Below, in pieces: positions 35,122 to 36,330 of a stretch of DNA of 36,330 bases. The stretch comes from CAZWVR01 sp964637235. Its GTDB lineage: Bacteria > Bacteroidota > Bacteroidia > Bacteroidales > S143-33. Both the position numbers and the translations under genes were made by a program. Under the pieces are notes generated by a model. It did no database searches, was not told where the DNA came from, and saw only the letters and a program-made list of their open reading frames with translations. The stretch is from assembly GCA_964637235.1 (NCBI GenBank), contig CAZWVR010000016.1:1-36330 (forward strand). The letters run 5' to 3'. Position 1 is the first letter of the stretch. The number at the start of each line of letters is the position of its first letter.

Positions 35122-36330
35122 ATGCGTAAAACTACAGACTTCTTAGTAATAGGCTCAGGAATAGCAGGGATGCTTTATGCATTAAAAGTAGCCGACTATG
35201 GAAAAGTTTTATTAGTCACTAAAAAAGAATTGGGAGAATCTAATTCTAAATATGCCCAAGGAGGAATCGCAGCTGTTATGTATGAACCTGACAGTTTCGA
35301 AAAACATATAAAAGATACACTAATTGCCGGAGATGGACTATGCGACGAAAATGTGGTCAGAATGGTAGTTACAGAAGCTCCTGAACGAATTCAAGAACTA
35401 ATAGAACTCGGCATAAATTTCGACAAAACAGACAACGGACGTTTTGAGCTCGGACGAGAAGGAGGACACTCTTATAATAGAATACTACACCATAAAGATA
35501 TAACCGGTGAAGAAATAATAAAAAAACTAAAAGCAAAAGTCAGAAACCATAGCAATATTGAAATTTGGGAAAACGCCTTTGCAATAGATTTGATAACACA
35601 GCACCATCTGGGTTATACCGTTCATAGATATATGAAAGGCATTGAATGCTATGGAGCATATATATTAGATACAACGACAGAAACAGTACATACAGTTTTA
35701 GCCAAAAAAACAATAGTTGCCACAGGTGGTATAGGTAATATATATTCAATAACAACCAACCCAACAATAGCTACTGGTGACGGTATAGCAATGGCATATA
35801 GAGCTAAAGCTATAATCGAAAATATGGAATTTATACAATTCCACCCTACAGCCCTATATGACCCCAAACATCGTCCATCATTTCTAATAAGTGAAGCTGT
35901 ACGAGGTTTTGGAGCTATATTACGTAATCAAGACGGAGAAGCATTTATGCATAAATATGACCATAGAAAAGAACTCGCTCCACGAGATATAGTCGCTCGC
36001 GCAATAGATACTGAACTTAAACAACGAGGCGAAGACTATGTTTTACTTGATACCACACATCTAAATGCAGATGATGTGATAAAACATTTTCCAAACATTT
36101 ACAAACATTGCCTTTCTATAGGAATAGATATAACAAAAGAACCTATACCCGTAGTACCAGCTGCCCATTACCTATGCGGCGGAATAAAAACAGATATAAA
36201 TGGCCGAACTACTATAAAAAATTTATATGCTATCGGTGAAGTAGCTAATACAGGACTACATGGCGCAAATAGATTAGCCTCTAACTCTTTATTAGAAGCA
36301 ACAGTATTCGCTCATAGAGCTGCTATGGAC
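35122..36330 (+). CDS. nadB: L-aspartate oxidase (partial, C-terminus beyond window)
   Basis: I translated 403 codons from ATG 35122 to the right edge with no stop. The FAD-binding start is DFLVIGSGIAGMLYALKVADYG, followed by ESNSKYAQGGIAAVM, GREGGHSYNRILHHKDITG, ATGGIGNIYSITTNP and GDGIAMAYRA. IQFHPTALYDP and SEAVRGFGAILRN, then VPAAHYLCGGIKTDINGRTTIKNLYAIGE and GLHGANRLASNSLLEA complete the substrate and flavin sites. NadB oxidises aspartate to iminoaspartate, the first step of de novo NAD synthesis with NadA. The E-x-G-R-x fumarate-reductase relatives share this fold, but the length and GLHGANRLASNSLLEA fit NadB. Confidence 0.95.
   Translation, partial: MRKTTDFLVIGSGIAGMLYALKVADYGKVLLVTKKELGESNSKYAQGGIAAVMYEPDSFEKHIKDTLIAGDGLCDENVVRMVVTEAPERIQELIELGINFDKTDNGRFELGREGGHSYNRILHHKDITGEEIIKKLKAKVRNHSNIEIWENAFAIDLITQHHLGYTVHRYMKGIECYGAYILDTTTETVHTVLAKKTIVATGGIGNIYSITTNPTIATGDGIAMAYRAKAIIENMEFIQFHPTALYDPKHRPSFLISEAVRGFGAILRNQDGEAFMHKYDHRKELAPRDIVARAIDTELKQRGEDYVLLDTTHLNADDVIKHFPNIYKHCLSIGIDITKEPIPVVPAAHYLCGGIKTDINGRTTIKNLYAIGEVANTGLHGANRLASNSLLEATVFAHRAAMD

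Noticed and set aside
35540..35867. Two minus-strand open frames inside nadB
   Set aside because: Antisense shadows of the FAD-domain codons.
1..36330. CRISPR array, IS element, phage or plasmid module, tRNA gene
   Set aside because: No regularly spaced repeats, transposase, integrase or tRNA cloverleaf seen on either strand; A/T runs reflect base composition.

Overview
The window is a dense, AT-rich (roughly 30% GC by eye) chromosomal segment of a member of the Bacteroidota. Three things point there: type IX secretion/gliding genes (porU, a PorP/SprF-like gene, gldJ, porX), Bacteroidota-type families (DUF3078 barrel, ECF sigma with a membrane anti-sigma-like partner), and repeated TAnnTTTG -7 promoter elements 15-60 nt before start codons instead of E. 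coli-type promoters. I cannot name the genus. No phage, IS element, CRISPR array, tRNA or rRNA is visible, and no gene-free stretch exceeds about 200 bases.

Layout. 1-4641: T9SS sortase porU (cut by the left edge), a divergent fast-evolving PorP/SprF-like gene and the lipoprotein gene gldJ, closed by a hairpin terminator. 4648-6887 (minus): a tightly packed deoC-thyA-unknown membrane protein operon. 7049-8990: rluD, convergent with a polyprenyl-linked-sugar type glycosyltransferase. 9042-14246 (minus): porX, the T9SS response regulator with a PglZ domain, and sbcC. 14333-18917 (plus): pheS, a DUF6976-like gene, tyrS and a homocysteine methyltransferase gene. 18907-21386: DUF3078 barrel, rmuC, STAS-like small protein. 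21435-23495: a long RelA/SpoT homologue whose hydrolase domain looks dead. 23549-24981 (minus): ECF sigma factor and anti-sigma-like protein. 25085-29031: ilvE, ruvX, dgkA, panD and a carnosinase-like M20 dipeptidase. 29109-33052: a glycosyltransferase, polA and queD. 33134-35038 (minus): a bifunctional-nuclease/UVR gene followed by three overlapping envelope-protein genes of unknown function. 35122-36330: nadB, cut by the right edge.

How it fits together. Most genes are housekeeping: translation (pheS, tyrS, rluD), replication and repair (polA, sbcC, rmuC, ruvX), nucleotide, cofactor and amino acid metabolism (thyA, deoC, panD, nadB, queD, ilvE). The distinctive theme is the T9SS: porU, gldJ and porX lie within about 10.6 kb, and an ECF sigma gene further along could be related to the PorX-SigP pathway known from Porphyromonas, which is inference only. 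I see no clearly new defence or mobile system. The best leads for new biology are the BFN-UVR four-gene operon with an 8-bp inverted repeat at its start codon, the hydrolase-dead Rel protein with a basic catalytic-loop motif, the glycine-zipper membrane protein behind deoC-thyA, and the divergent PorP/SprF-like gene wedged between porU and gldJ.
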